A stretch of DNA of 48,440 bases from Phenylobacterium sp. Lineage in GTDB: Bacteria; Pseudomonadota; Alphaproteobacteria; Caulobacterales; Caulobacteraceae. The stretch spans positions 1 through 48,440 of the forward strand of contig JAGNIV010000026.1 in assembly GCA_018001015.1 (NCBI GenBank), in the 5' to 3' direction. Of this stretch, positions 25,841 to 34,602 are shown piece by piece. The first letter of the stretch is position 1; each line of letters begins with the position of its first letter. A program made the translations under genes and the position numbers. The notes under the pieces are model-generated. The model did no database searches. It saw only the letters and a list, made by a program, of their open reading frames with translations, and was not told the DNA's origin.

Positions 25841-26311
25841 TTAGCGCTTCGAGAACTGGAAGCTGCGTCGCGCCTTCGCCTTGCCGTACTTCTTCCGCTC
25901 GACCACGCGGCTGTCGCGGGTCAGGAAGCCGTGCGGCTTCAGCACCGGACGCAGGCCCGGCTCGTAGTAGGTCAGGGCCTTGGACAAGCCGTGACGGATG
26001 GCGCCGGCCTGGCCGGAGAGACCCGAACCCATGACCGAGACGACGACGTCGAACTGGCCTTCACGATCGGTCACCTGGAAGGGCTGGGCGATCATCATGC
26101 GCAGCACAGGACGGGCGAAGTAGATTTCCTGGTCGCGGCCGTTGATCGTGATCTTGCCCTTGCCCGGCTTGATCCAGACCTTGGCGATCGCGTTCTTGCG
26201 CTTGCCGGTGGCATAGGCGCGGCCGAACTTGTCGACCTTTTGCACGGCCGGCTCGGCGGCCGGCTGCGAGGAGAGGCTTTGCAGAGCCTCGAAGCCTTGG
26301 GATTCCGACAT
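25841..26311 (-). CDS. rpsI: 30S ribosomal protein S9
   Basis: S9 belongs to the head of the small ribosomal subunit, and its C-terminal tail reaches the P-site tRNA. The 156-residue protein has an N-terminal extension of about 30 residues, then [34 protein letters not shown] and the basic tail RRSFQFSKR. Only two bases separate its ATG from the rplM stop, the usual arrangement. Confidence 0.98.
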   Translation of the reverse strand: MSESQGFEALQSLSSQPAAEPAVQKVDKFGRAYATGKRKNAIAKVWIKPGKGKITINGRDQEIYFARPVLRMMIAQPFQVTDREGQFDVVVSVMGSGLSGQAGAIRHGLSKALTYYEPGLRPVLKPHGFLTRDSRVVERKKYGKAKARRSFQFSKR

Positions 26312-26313
26312 GC

Positions 26314-26784
26314 TCAGGCGCTCCGCACGTTCTTGGCGTTCATCTCTTTGAACGCGATGGTCTCAGGGGCTTGCGCCTCATGCGGGTGCTCGGGCGAATT
26401 GTAGAGCCGCAGGTGGGTCAGCTGGGCGCGGGCCAGCGGGCTTTCCTTGGGCAGCATGCGCTCGACAGCCTTTTCCAGGACGCGTTCCGGGAACTTGCCA
26501 TCCAGCACCTGGCCGGCGCTGCGCTGCTTGACGCCGCCGGGGTGACCGGTGTGGCGATAGTAGATCTTGTCGGTCAGCTTCTTGCCGGTGAACTTCACCT
26601 TGTCGGCGTTGATCACGACGACATAGTCGCCGCAATCGACGTGCGGGGTGTAGTCGGGGCGGTGCTTGCCGCGAAGACGCATGGCGATGAACGAGGCGAG
26701 ACGGCCGACGACGGCGTTCTCGGCATCGATCACGATCCACTTCTTCGTGACGTCGGCGGGCTTCAGAGAAGCCGTCGTCTTCAT
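26314..26784 (-). CDS. rplM: 50S ribosomal protein L13
   Basis: L13 is an early-assembling large-subunit protein. The 156-residue protein starts MKTTASLKP and has [27 protein letters not shown] and [13 protein letters not shown] second ATG one codon upstream (26787) is equally possible. The longer frame to 26865 is excluded because its ATG lies within the -35 region of the promoter. Confidence 0.97.
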   Translation of the reverse strand: MKTTASLKPADVTKKWIVIDAENAVVGRLASFIAMRLRGKHRPDYTPHVDCGDYVVVINADKVKFTGKKLTDKIYYRHTGHPGGVKQRSAGQVLDGKFPERVLEKAVERMLPKESPLARAQLTHLRLYNSPEHPHEAQAPETIAFKEMNAKNVRSA

Positions 26785-26841
26785 CATGGGAACGGGTCCG
26801 TAATTGGGTTGGGACCAGGAGATCCCGACGAAAGAGGCGCG

Positions 26842-26870
26842 CTGATACGTCGGCTGGGCGCGCATGTCAA
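26842..26870 (-). promoter_or_regulatory. Sigma-70-type promoter of rplM-rpsI
   Basis: On the minus strand a perfect -35 TTGACA is followed after 17 bases by TATCAG. Transcription would start near 26835, giving a leader of about 50 bases before the L13 start. Confidence 0.75.
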
Positions 26871-27011
26871 CAACGTCGCAAAGCGATGCGGCGGAAATCC
26901 TTATGCGGTAAGGGTTTCCTGGAGTGGGTACCTGAATACCGCGTCAAACGAACGTCATGCGACTATGCTGAATGACGGCCGACGGTCGCCGCGTCCGGCG
27001 CCAACTCCGGG

Positions 27012-28439
27012 ATGCCCATGTTCACGTCACGACGTCAGCTTATCCGCGCCAGCGCGGCCACCCTCGCCTTCTCGGGTTTTTCGCGTTTCGCCACGGCGCA
27101 GGAGGCGCGACCGGACGCGGAGACCTATCGCAGCGAGATGGCGGGCTACGGGCCGCTCCGCCGTGACCCGGCCGGCGTGTTCGACCTGCCGGAAGGATTC
27201 TCCTACACCGTGGTCTCCCGAGCCGGCGATCCGATGAGCGACGGCCTGGTCACGCCCGGCAAGATGGACGGCATGGGTTGCTTCGCCCTAGGCGCCGACC
27301 ACGTCGCCCTGGTCCGCAATCACGAGATCAACCCGCGCAACCTGGAGATCACCGCCTTCGGCCCAGGCCGCACCTTGGCCGGGAAGATCGCCGCCGACCG
27401 CGTCTATGATCGCAGTCTCAACGGCCTGCCCCTGGGCGGCGGGACCACCACCCTGGTCTATGACCTGCGCCGCAAGCGGCTGGAGCGCGACCACCTGAGC
27501 CTGGCGGGCACCTCCATCAACTGCGCCGGCGGCGTCACCCCGTGGGGGTCATGGCTCAGCTGCGAGGAAACCACCCAGGGGCCCAGCGAGGACAATCAGA
27601 AGGACCATGGCTGGGTCTTCGAGGTGCCCTCCCGCGCCAAGGGGCCCGTCGACCCCACACCGATCAAGGCCATGGGCCGATTCCGGCACGAGGCGGCCGC
27701 CATCGATCCGCGCACGGGGGTCGTCTACATGACCGAGGACGTGGGCGACGGCCGTGGCCTGTTCTACCGCTACCTGCCCAACGACCCCACCCGGCTGCTG
27801 GCCGGAGGCAAGCTACAAGCCCTGGCCCTGCCCGAGGGCGACGCCGGCGATCTACGCAACTGGGGAACGTCCTACTGGGCGCCGGGCGACAGTCGCGCCG
27901 TCCGCTGGATCGATCTGGACGGCGTGGAGAATCCTGATGAGGACCTGCGGCTTCGCGGGCACGCCAAGGGGGCGGCCTGGTTCGCCCGCGGCGAAGGGAT
28001 CTTCTACGGCCAGGGCGAGATCTACTTCGCCTGCACCAGCGGCGGTCCGGCCAAGCACGGCCAGATCATGCGCTATGTCCCCAGCGCCCGGGAGGGGCAG
28101 GCCGACGAAGCCGCCGCCCCCGGTCGCCTGGAGCTCTTCGTCCAGCCGACCGACCCCACCGTGATGCGGATGGCCGACAATATCGCCATCGCGCCTTGGG
28201 GACACATCTTCGCCTGCGAGGACAAGGTCGGAGGGATCAACTTCCTGCGCGCCGTCACCCCACAGGGCAAGAGCTACACGGTGGGCCGCAACGCCGCGCC
28301 GAGCGGCGGCGACATGGCGGCCAACGCCGAGCTGGCGGGGATCTGTTTCTCGCCCGACGGCACGACGATGTTCATCAACATCTACGCGCCGGGAGTCACC
28401 TTGGCGGTCACCGGCCCCTGGGCGAGCTTCAAGGCCTGA
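27012..28439 (+). CDS. PhoX-like (DUF839) Tat-exported protein
   Basis: The 475-residue protein starts with a Tat signal (S-R-R-Q-L-I-R-A-S, hydrophobic to about residue 28, ending FATAQ). The mature part is a PhoX/DUF839 beta-propeller, with LVRNHEIN, GGTTTLVYD, GGVTPWGSWLSCEET, RFRHEAAAIDP and VYMTEDVGDG. Members of the family include calcium/iron-dependent alkaline phosphatases, but many are uncharacterised, so phosphatase activity is inferred. It is monocistronic and divergent from rplM; a second ATG lies at 27018. Confidence 0.85.
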   Translation: MPMFTSRRQLIRASAATLAFSGFSRFATAQEARPDAETYRSEMAGYGPLRRDPAGVFDLPEGFSYTVVSRAGDPMSDGLVTPGKMDGMGCFALGADHVALVRNHEINPRNLEITAFGPGRTLAGKIAADRVYDRSLNGLPLGGGTTTLVYDLRRKRLERDHLSLAGTSINCAGGVTPWGSWLSCEETTQGPSEDNQKDHGWVFEVPSRAKGPVDPTPIKAMGRFRHEAAAIDPRTGVVYMTEDVGDGRGLFYRYLPNDPTRLLAGGKLQALALPEGDAGDLRNWGTSYWAPGDSRAVRWIDLDGVENPDEDLRLRGHAKGAAWFARGEGIFYGQGEIYFACTSGGPAKHGQIMRYVPSAREGQADEAAAPGRLELFVQPTDPTVMRMADNIAIAPWGHIFACEDKVGGINFLRAVTPQGKSYTVGRNAAPSGGDMAANAELAGICFSPDGTTMFINIYAPGVTLAVTGPWASFKA

Positions 28440-28469
28440 TCGGCCTTCCCCGGTGGGCGATGCTGAGCT

Positions 28470-29507
28470 CTACGGCCGCCGCACCCGCCAGGCGAAGGCG
28501 GTGGCCAGGGCCAGCAGCAGGGCGGCCATGACCTGGTGGAGCAGGCCAAGCCAGAGCGGGACCCCGGCCATCAGGGTAGCCACACCCATACCGGCCTGGA
28601 GCACGACGGCTCCTGCCACCGCGAGAGCCAGGACCTTGACGCCCCCGGGCAGGTAGCGGGAGCGCTGCGCGCCCACGGCGGCGACCACGGCCACGATCAG
28701 CAGCAGATAGGCCAGCAGCCGGTGATGCAGTTGAACCGCCGCCTGGCTGTGCGCGAGCGTCGCCCAGAGGCTGGCCCCAGCATACTCCTTGGGGAACCAG
28801 GCCCCGTTCATCAGGGGCCAGTCGTTATAGACCAGACCGGCGTCATTGCCGGCCACCAAGGCGCCCAGCAGAATCTGCACATAGATCAGGGCGGCCAGGC
28901 CAAGCGCCCGAAGGTTCCAGGCGCTGGGCACGGTCTGGCGCGGCGCGCCGGTCCAGGCGTCCAGCGCCGTCCAGACCAGTCCCGCCAGCAGGGCGAAGGC
29001 GAGGCCCAGGTGTACGGTCAGCCGTTCCGGCGCGACGGACACCAACTGAGACTGGGACAGACCGCTCGAGACCATCCACCAGCCCACCACGGCCTGCAGG
29101 CCGCCGAGCACGAGAAGGCCCACGCAACGCCAGATCAAGCGCTTCGGGAGCTGACGGCGAATGAGGAAGTAGGCAAGCGGGGCCGCGAAGGCGAGACCCA
29201 CAACCCGGGCCAGCAGCCGATGGCTCCACTCCCACCAGTAAATGGCCTTGAAGGCCTCCAGGCTCATGCCCTTGTTGAGCTGCTGGTACTGCGGAATCTC
29301 TCGATAGCGGGCGAACTCCTCGTTCCAGTCGCCGGCCGACATCGGCGGCAGGGCGCCGGTCACCGGCTTCCACTCGGTGATGGAGAGGCCGGAGTCGGTG
29401 AGGCGAGTGGCCCCGCCCACCACCACCATGGCCAGGACCAGGAGGGCGACGGCGAAGAGCCAGAGGGCGACCGGGCGCGACCGATCCGAGCGAAGGAAAG
29501 ACGTCAT
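28470..29507 (-). CDS. ctaA: Heme A synthase (COX15/CtaA type)
   Basis: CtaA oxidises the C8 methyl of heme O to give heme A for aa3-type cytochrome oxidase. The 345-residue protein is an integral membrane protein with about eight hydrophobic helices. It has [13 protein letters not shown] in the first periplasmic loop, [12 protein letters not shown] with a heme-ligand histidine, and [11 protein letters not shown] in the second half. The other genes for the oxidase are not in this window. The ATG at 29507 has no close neighbour upstream. Confidence 0.94.
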   Translation of the reverse strand: MTSFLRSDRSRPVALWLFAVALLVLAMVVVGGATRLTDSGLSITEWKPVTGALPPMSAGDWNEEFARYREIPQYQQLNKGMSLEAFKAIYWWEWSHRLLARVVGLAFAAPLAYFLIRRQLPKRLIWRCVGLLVLGGLQAVVGWWMVSSGLSQSQLVSVAPERLTVHLGLAFALLAGLVWTALDAWTGAPRQTVPSAWNLRALGLAALIYVQILLGALVAGNDAGLVYNDWPLMNGAWFPKEYAGASLWATLAHSQAAVQLHHRLLAYLLLIVAVVAAVGAQRSRYLPGGVKVLALAVAGAVVLQAGMGVATLMAGVPLWLGLLHQVMAALLLALATAFAWRVRRP

Positions 29508-29654
29508 GGGGGTGACTTAAGAACCTTTCGGGGCGTTCCTGGGCGACCGGCTACCTGAGAAGCCAGGCGGCGTCCACGCTTGCACGCGACTTGCACGCAC
29601 CTTGTGAACCGGAGATGGTCCGGCACAGCCAGACAGGGGCGTTGAGGCGGATTT

Positions 29655-29903
29655 ATGGACGGCGTCGGCCTCTATGCTGAGATCCTGATCGGGATGCTGG
29701 CCGGCTGGGTCGCCGCCGTGGCGCTTGGCCGCCGCCATAGCCCCTTCATCTACATGTTGGTGGGCTTCGCCGGCGCCATGCTGGGTCACGCCATCGCCAA
29801 TGGGCTCGACATCCACCTGGTGGGGGTCTGGGGCAACCTAATCGCGGCGATTGTGGGCTCGATCCTGTTCCTCGCGCCCTTCGCCATCTTCCGCAGGCGG
29901 TAA
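29655..29903 (+). CDS. Small GlsB/YeaQ/YmgE-like membrane protein
   Basis: The 82-residue protein has three predicted transmembrane helices with glycine-rich stretches (ILIGMLAGWVAAVALG, FIYMLVGFAGAMLGHAI, NLIAAIVGSILFLAPFAIF) and a basic end. This matches the pattern of the transglycosylase-associated (YeaQ/YmgE) family, small inner-membrane proteins often linked to stress. The match is by pattern only, and the function is unknown. Confidence 0.65.
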   Translation: MDGVGLYAEILIGMLAGWVAAVALGRRHSPFIYMLVGFAGAMLGHAIANGLDIHLVGVWGNLIAAIVGSILFLAPFAIFRRR

Positions 29904-29960
29904 GCGCGGTCTGAGCGAAGTGGGGGCCGGTTCGCCGGGAGATCGCGCGTAAGCAAGATG

Positions 29961-30001
29961 GCTAGAGCGCCACTCCGATTGGATCGGAGTGGAATGCGCT
30001 C
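29961..30001. repeat. Palindromic repeat, 'CTAGAGC' type
   Basis: CTAGAGCGC, then CACTCCGAT-TGG-ATCGGAGTG (perfect 9-bp arms), then GCGCTC, which pairs with GAGCGC across a 4-base bulge. The architecture (CTAGAGC start, perfect inner palindrome, small bulge on the right) is shared with the repeat at 35165-35216, which suggests a dispersed family. It lies 24 bases before the DUF2842 start. Confidence 0.6.
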
Positions 30002-30024
30002 AAGCTCGGCCCTATACCCGCGCG

Positions 30025-30222
30025 ATGAGCGCACGCGTCCGGAAGTTTGTTGGCGGGATCGGCATCCTGGTTTTCCTCGCCGCCTATATCTGGGCGGTGA
30101 CGGCGATCGCCGAGTACGTCCCCGATCAGGTCTTCATCAAGACGCTGTTCTACGCCGTCGCCGGCATCGGCTGGGGCGTGCCCATCCTGCCGCTGCTGTC
30201 CTGGATGAACCGGGGCAAATAG
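30025..30222 (+). CDS. DUF2842 family small membrane protein
   Basis: The 65-residue protein has two hydrophobic helices (GIGILVFLAAYIWAVTAIAEY and FYAVAGIGWGVPILPLLSWM) joined by a short polar loop. The pattern R-x-R-K at the start, a phenylalanine/tyrosine-rich first helix and the final AGIGWxxPxxPLLxWM match DUF2842, an alphaproteobacterial family of unknown function. The ATG at 30025 gives the usual family length. A good terminator follows. Confidence 0.75.
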   Translation: MSARVRKFVGGIGILVFLAAYIWAVTAIAEYVPDQVFIKTLFYAVAGIGWGVPILPLLSWMNRGK

Positions 30223-30224
30223 CA

Positions 30225-30254
30225 AAAGGGCGCTCCCTTGCGAGAGCGCCCTTT
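30225..30254 (+). terminator. Rho-independent terminator after the DUF2842 gene
   Basis: AAAGGGCGCTC and GAGCGCCCTTT form a perfect 11-bp stem with an 8-base loop; the TTT lies inside the stem end. On the other strand it would also stop transcription running from the tRNA-Pro gene. Confidence 0.75.
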
Positions 30255-30265
30255 AAGCTTGTCGA

Positions 30266-30342
<77 letters not shown>

Positions 30343-30359
30343 ACATCGGCAAGGCGGCC

Positions 30360-30387
30360 CTTCTAACCTCTTGCGGCTTAGGGGCAA
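30360..30387 (-). promoter_or_regulatory. Candidate promoter of tRNA-Pro(GGG)
   Basis: On the minus strand TTGCCC is followed after 16 bases by TAGAAG; the tRNA begins 17 bases beyond the -10. The match is fair rather than strong. Confidence 0.45.
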
Positions 30388-30442
30388 GCTCGAATTTCCG
30401 GCATCGGCGATATCTGCGGCGAACGCGACGCAGCTTGCGGGG

Positions 30443-30868
30443 TCAGCGCCTCAGCAGCGCGTCAAGACGGCGCTTGGCGGCCTGCAGGTCGTCGAGCGCA
30501 AACACCAGGCGCTCTCGGTCATCGGCGCCCAGAGGGACGCTGGTGAGGCCCAGGACCGGCCCGTCGTCCCGCACGGCCGCGGGCGCCGGCGCGCCCTCCC
30601 CGTTGCCGGCGGCGAGCAGGCGCTTGAGGCCCTGTTCCTTGTGCAGGCGCTGGACGCCCTTGATGGTGTAGCCGTCCTCGTGCAGCAGGGTCTTGACCCC
30701 GCGCAGCATCGAGATGTCCTGGGGGCGGTAGAACCTGCGCCCGCCGGCCCGCTTCATGGGGCGGATGAAGGAGAACTTGGTCTCCCAGAACCTGAGCACG
30801 TGCTGAGGCACGCCCAGCTCGTCGGCCGCTTCCGAAATGGTGCGAAAGGCGTCCGGGCCCTTGGCCAC
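30443..30868 (-). CDS. MerR family transcriptional regulator
   Basis: The 141-residue protein has an N-terminal winged-helix domain of MerR type: [35 protein letters not shown], then a coiled-coil region and no obvious metal-binding cysteines. Proteins with this HTH (HVLRFWE) lie directly after ihfA in many alphaproteobacteria; their targets are largely unknown. It begins 12 bases after the ihfA stop, so it belongs to the plsX-fabH-ihfA run. Confidence 0.88.
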   Translation of the reverse strand: MAKGPDAFRTISEAADELGVPQHVLRFWETKFSFIRPMKRAGGRRFYRPQDISMLRGVKTLLHEDGYTIKGVQRLHKEQGLKRLLAAGNGEGAPAPAAVRDDGPVLGLTSVPLGADDRERLVFALDDLQAAKRRLDALLRR

Positions 30869-30880
30869 GGGAGGTCCGCG

Positions 30881-31183
30881 CTACTTTCCGAGGGCGCGGT
30901 CTACTCGCGCCTTCATGACCTGCGAAGCGCGGAAACCAATCACGCGCCGAGGTTCGATCGCGGCGGGTTCGCCGGTCTTGGGGTTGCGGCCCATCCGGGC
31001 CCGCTTGGCGCGCACCTGGAACACGCCAAAGCCTGAAAGCTTGACCTGTTCGCCGCGCTCCAGGGCCTGGGCGGCGAGCTCGAGCGTACGCTCGACAAGC
31101 TCGGAACAATCCTGGCGGGTCAGGCCCACCTCTTCGTGAACCGCCTCGCACAGGTCGGCCCGCGTTACCGTCGCGCCCTTCAT
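30881..31183 (-). CDS. ihfA: Integration host factor subunit alpha
   Basis: IhfA pairs with IhfB to form a DNA-bending protein used in promoter architecture, replication and recombination. The 100-residue protein has the HU/IHF fold: [10 protein letters not shown] at the start, [25 protein letters not shown] with the DNA-intercalating proline loop, and VIGFRASQ. I chose the ATG at 31183 by family length; further upstream frame lacks similarity. The gap of 133 bases to fabH contains an inverted repeat. Confidence 0.95.
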   Translation of the reverse strand: MKGATVTRADLCEAVHEEVGLTRQDCSELVERTLELAAQALERGEQVKLSGFGVFQVRAKRARMGRNPKTGEPAAIEPRRVIGFRASQVMKARVDRALGK

Positions 31184-31250
31184 CCTCGCCCCTGCCCCCA
31201 CTGTAACACTGTCCACGGGCCGCAATCGCGGACACGTCGGATAACCGTCA

Positions 31251-31274
31251 TGACCTGATTGTCGCATCAGGTCA
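31251..31274. promoter_or_regulatory. Inverted repeat between fabH and ihfA
   Basis: TGACCTGAT and ATCAGGTCA are perfect 9-bp arms around TGTCGC. It lies about 70 bases upstream of the ihfA ATG and could be an operator, a REP-like relic (the TGACCTGA core recurs in the repeat at 35165-35216) or a weak terminator of fabH. Confidence 0.4.
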
Positions 31275-31316
31275 AAGACTTCAAGGCGCAGATTGGGCGG
31301 TCGGCTGAGCTTTCGG

Positions 31317-32297
31317 CTATAAGCGAATAACGCAGGCGCCCCAGGTCAGGCCGCCGCCCATGGCTTCCATCAGCAGAAGTTGGCCGGGTTTGATGCGGCC
31401 GTCGGTGACGCCTTCGTACAGCGCCAGCGGGATGGATGCCGCCGAGGTGTTGGCGTGCTTGGCCACCGTTGAGATGACTTTTGCGGAATCAATGCCCAGG
31501 CGCTTGGCCACGCCCTCCAGGATGCGTTGGTTGGCCTGGTGGGGAATGAACCAGTCCACGTCCGCCACATTGACGCCCGCGTCGGCGGCCGCGGCCACCA
31601 CGGCCTCGGAGATGTTCACCACGGCGTGGCGGAAGACCTGGTTGCCCTGCATCCGCAGATGGCCGATCTGGCCGTTGGTGGAGACCCCGCCGTCCACATA
31701 GAGCAGGTCTTGCTTGGCCCCGTCAGCGCGCAGCGCAAAGCCCAGCAGGCCGCGATCGGCGGTGGTTCCGTCGCCCTCGCCCGGCTCCAGCACCACGGCG
31801 CCGGCTCCGTCGCCGAACAGCACGCAGGTGCCGCGGTCGGTCCAGTCCATCAGCCGGGTCATGGTCTCGGCCCCGATCACCAGGGCGCACTTCGACCGCC
31901 CGCGGGCCACGAAGCCATCGGCATTAGCGAGCGCGAAGACGAAGCCCGAGCAGACCGCCTGGACGTCAAAGGCGATGCCGACGGGGCAGCCCAGCTTGCG
32001 CTGCACGATGGTGGCCACGGCCGGGAAAGTCAGGTCCGGTGTCGTGGTGCCGACGATGATCAGGTCGACATCGGCCGGGGTCTTGCCGGCGGCGGCCAGC
32101 GCCTTCCTGGCGGCTTCCACGGCCAGATCGGACACCGGCTGGTCCGGCGCGGCGCGGTGCCGCTGGCGGATGCCCGTCCGCTCGATGATCCACTCGTCAC
32201 TGGTATCGACGGTCTTGGTCAGGTCGGCATTGGTGACGATCTCGTCGGGCAGATAGCCCCCGACCCCGGTCACGACGCTACGCAGGACTTTAGTCAA
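31317..32297 (-). CDS. fabH: Beta-ketoacyl-ACP synthase III
   Basis: FabH condenses acetyl-CoA with malonyl-ACP to start fatty-acid synthesis. The protein has about 326 residues, with WIIERTGIRQRH, the catalytic cysteine in QAVCSGFVFAL, the histidine in WFIPHQANQRI and the asparagine in AKHANTSAAS. I place the start at TTG 32297 (MTKVLRSVVTGVG), because GGAG lies 9 bases before it and family members begin near here; an ATG at 32312 would add five residues. Either way it overlaps the plsX end. Confidence 0.94.
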   Translation of the reverse strand: MTKVLRSVVTGVGGYLPDEIVTNADLTKTVDTSDEWIIERTGIRQRHRAAPDQPVSDLAVEAARKALAAAGKTPADVDLIIVGTTTPDLTFPAVATIVQRKLGCPVGIAFDVQAVCSGFVFALANADGFVARGRSKCALVIGAETMTRLMDWTDRGTCVLFGDGAGAVVLEPGEGDGTTADRGLLGFALRADGAKQDLLYVDGGVSTNGQIGHLRMQGNQVFRHAVVNISEAVVAAAADAGVNVADVDWFIPHQANQRILEGVAKRLGIDSAKVISTVAKHANTSAASIPLALYEGVTDGRIKPGQLLLMEAMGGGLTWGACVIRL

Positions 32298-33354
32298 CGG
32301 TTGCAGCTCCATCGATGGCCGGCGCACTCGACTCGGCCACGGCGGCGGTGAGCCGCGTCATATTCTTTTCGACTTCACTCGCGAAGTCGCTTTGCGAAAG
32401 ACTGGCGGCCATTCGGATGGCGTCGGCGAAGTCCTGGGCCTTGGCGCCCCCATGGGACTTCACCACCACACCGTTGAGGCCAAGAAGTGGCGCCGCGCGC
32501 GGTGGGTTCAATTTCTGCCCGAACCTGCGCAGCCCGGCCCGGGCCAGCAGCGCCCCTGCGGTGGTGATCAGCGAACTCGTGAGCGCCGCGCGGAGCTCGG
32601 CCTCGACATAGCGTCCGGTGCCCTCGGCGGCCTTCAGCATGATGTTGCCGGTGAACCCGTCCGTGACGGCGACATCGACGGTGTTCTTGGAGAGGTCGTC
32701 GCCCTCGATGAAGCCGCGATAGTCCAGGTCGAACTTGCCCGACCGCAGGATGGCGTGCGCCAGGCGGACCTCTTCGTGGCCCTTGACGTCCTCCGAGCCG
32801 ACATTGATCAGGCCCACAGTCGGCTTGGCCACACCGTGGAAGGCGCGGTGGAAGGCCTCGCCCATGATGGCGAACTCCACCAGCCGCTCGGCGTCGCAGT
32901 CGATGTTGGCGCCGACGTCCAGCACGGTGGTCAGGCCCTTGGCGCCGGGCCAGCTGGCCACCAGGCAAGGGCGATCGACATCGACGCTCATCCGCAGGAT
33001 CAGCTTGGAGATGGCCATCAAGCCGCCGGTGTTGCCGGAGGAGACCGCGGCCACCGCCTCGCCGCTCTTCACGGCCTCGACGGCGTTCCACATGGAGCTG
33101 CCCTTGCCGCGGCGCAGGGCCACGGCGGGCTTCTCATCCGAGGCGATGGTCTTGTCGGTGTGACGAATCTCGACCTGCGCCGTCAGCGCGGGATGGCGAG
33201 CCAATTCCGCCGCCAGCACGGCCTCATCACCATGCATCAGGAAGCGCGTCCCGGCGGGCATGGCCTTGGCGGCGAGCGCGAGGGCGGGAACGGTCACGGA
33301 AGGTCCGTGGTCGCCGCCCATCGCATCGATTGAAATGACCAGGGATCGGGTCAA
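32290..33354 (-). CDS. plsX: Phosphate acyltransferase PlsX
   Basis: PlsX converts acyl-ACP to acyl-phosphate, the acyl donor for PlsY in phosphatidic acid synthesis. The 354-residue protein begins SIDAMGGDHGPSVTVP, followed by SSGNTGGLM, LDVGANIDC, NVGSEDVKGHE and DGFTGNIMLK, all typical of PlsX. The start is a TTG at 33354, as no ATG lies in a sensible place. It is part of yceD-plsX-fabH-ihfA; rpmF, often found in this cluster, is absent. Confidence 0.95.
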   Translation of the reverse strand: MTRSLVISIDAMGGDHGPSVTVPALALAAKAMPAGTRFLMHGDEAVLAAELARHPALTAQVEIRHTDKTIASDEKPAVALRRGKGSSMWNAVEAVKSGEAVAAVSSGNTGGLMAISKLILRMSVDVDRPCLVASWPGAKGLTTVLDVGANIDCDAERLVEFAIMGEAFHRAFHGVAKPTVGLINVGSEDVKGHEEVRLAHAILRSGKFDLDYRGFIEGDDLSKNTVDVAVTDGFTGNIMLKAAEGTGRYVEAELRAALTSSLITTAGALLARAGLRRFGQKLNPPRAAPLLGLNGVVVKSHGGAKAQDFADAIRMAASLSQSDFASEVEKNMTRLTAAVAESSAPAIDGAATVD

Positions 33355-33439
33355 GAGAATGCGTTCAGCCCCCTATTGCGACCGCGGCCGGACGATACAG
33401 CCCGAGCCGAGCTATGCAAACCGCGCAGGTCGGGCGCGA

Positions 33440-33970
33440 TCATTCGTCCTCCCCCTTCAGCTGCTTCAGGGCGGCGAAGGGCGAGAGGTCGGCGGTGTCG
33501 GGCGTGTAGTCAAAGACCGCGCCGGGCTTGCGCGGAAAGGGATCGATCTCCAACGCCAACTGCTCGATCAGATAGGCCGCGAGGTCGATCTCCTCGTCGG
33601 CCAGCACGTCCGGTTCATCTGGCTCGTCAGGGTCGAACTCCCGTTCAACGGTGGCGACCTCCGACTCAGCCGGCGCATTGGGGCTGCCGGCCGGGACCAC
33701 CCGGAACTCGATATCGGCGGTCAACGGCTGCTCGAAGGCGTCCAGACTGATCCCGCAGATCTGCTCCACCACGGCGTCGAGCTGGCCGAGGATCTCGGCG
33801 CCGTCCAGCCAGGCATGGACCGTGACGTCGGCGGTGAGCGCCGGCAGGCTCTCCAGCCCGATCTCCTTGGCGATCAGGGCGCGAGTCTCCGCGTCGGGCG
33901 CCAGGCGGACCTTCACCGGCCCCTTGGCGAGCTCCTGCAAGCGAATCGTTTGGCTCCAGGCGCGCTTCAT
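33440..33970 (-). CDS. YceD family (DUF177) protein
   Basis: The 176-residue acidic protein matches the YceD/DUF177 family, linked by gene order and genetics to 23S rRNA accumulation and ribosome biogenesis. The core has VTVHAWLDGAEILGQLDAVVEQICGISLD, where the family's second cysteine region is only partly kept, then EEIDLAAYLIEQLALEIDPFPRKPGA. It overlaps the upstream chaperone gene by ATGA and precedes plsX by 85 bases. Confidence 0.88.
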   Translation of the reverse strand: MKRAWSQTIRLQELAKGPVKVRLAPDAETRALIAKEIGLESLPALTADVTVHAWLDGAEILGQLDAVVEQICGISLDAFEQPLTADIEFRVVPAGSPNAPAESEVATVEREFDPDEPDEPDVLADEEIDLAAYLIEQLALEIDPFPRKPGAVFDYTPDTADLSPFAALKQLKGEDE

Positions 33971-34497
33971 GCGGCTCTCCAGGCAACATCACCCGCCAGC
34001 AGGCGGTCCAGCGGCTGCTCGGCCAGGGCCGCGCGCTGGGCGACCACATAGTCCACCAGTTGCGGCGCCGTGCCCGCATCAGCCTCGGCATAGACCGTGC
34101 GCACCAGCAGTGCGTTCAGGACGTCAGTGCCGGGCAGTGACTCGAAGGCGGTCTCGTAGGACTTCACCCGGCCGTAGAAGGCCTCCCCCAGCTTGCGCAT
34201 CTTCTTGCCCACCGACAGGTCGCCCACCCCCATCTCGCGCAGGGCGTCGTCCAGAGAGGAAACATAGGTGTCGAACAGGGCCTGGGCCGTGTCGCTGGCC
34301 TGCGGGCCCTGGCGCTTCAGCCGGTCCAGCAGCAGGAAGACGTGCAGGGTGTAGATCTCGAATCGCCCCTCAACCGTGTCAGGCGCGGCGTAGACCTCGT
34401 ACAGGGCCGGTGTTCGCGACTGATCGACCACGGCGGCATACAGCGCGCGGCCGGCCGTCAGGGCGGGCCTTGGGCGGAACAAACGGTCCAGAAGCAT
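33967..34497 (-). CDS. Ubiquinol-cytochrome c chaperone (CBP3-like)
   Basis: The 176-residue protein belongs to the CBP3/ubiquinol-cytochrome c chaperone family, which helps assembly of cytochrome b in complex III. It shows LYAAVVDQSRTPALYE, TVEGRFEIYTLHVFLLLDRLK, AQALFDTYVSSLDDALREMGVGDLSVGKKMRKLGEAFYGR in sequence, typical of bacterial members. The ATG at 34497 gives family length. It heads the yceD-plsX run and diverges from bamE. Confidence 0.88.
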   Translation of the reverse strand: MLLDRLFRPRPALTAGRALYAAVVDQSRTPALYEVYAAPDTVEGRFEIYTLHVFLLLDRLKRQGPQASDTAQALFDTYVSSLDDALREMGVGDLSVGKKMRKLGEAFYGRVKSYETAFESLPGTDVLNALLVRTVYAEADAGTAPQLVDYVVAQRAALAEQPLDRLLAGDVAWRAA

Positions 34498-34540
34498 CTT
34501 GGCCTCGATTTCGCCCGATGGGGCCTTTAAGGGCGGCATT

Positions 34541-34569
34541 GCAGTAAGGGGCCGCGAGCGATAGGTCAA
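34541..34569 (-). promoter_or_regulatory. Candidate promoter of the CBP3-like/yceD/plsX genes
   Basis: On the minus strand TTGACC is followed after 17 bases by TACTGC. The -35 is good and the -10 is weak. The CBP3-like ATG lies about 44 bases downstream. Confidence 0.4.
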
Positions 34570-34602
34570 AGCCCAGGAAAATTGAACGGGTCTGATCCGC
34601 AC

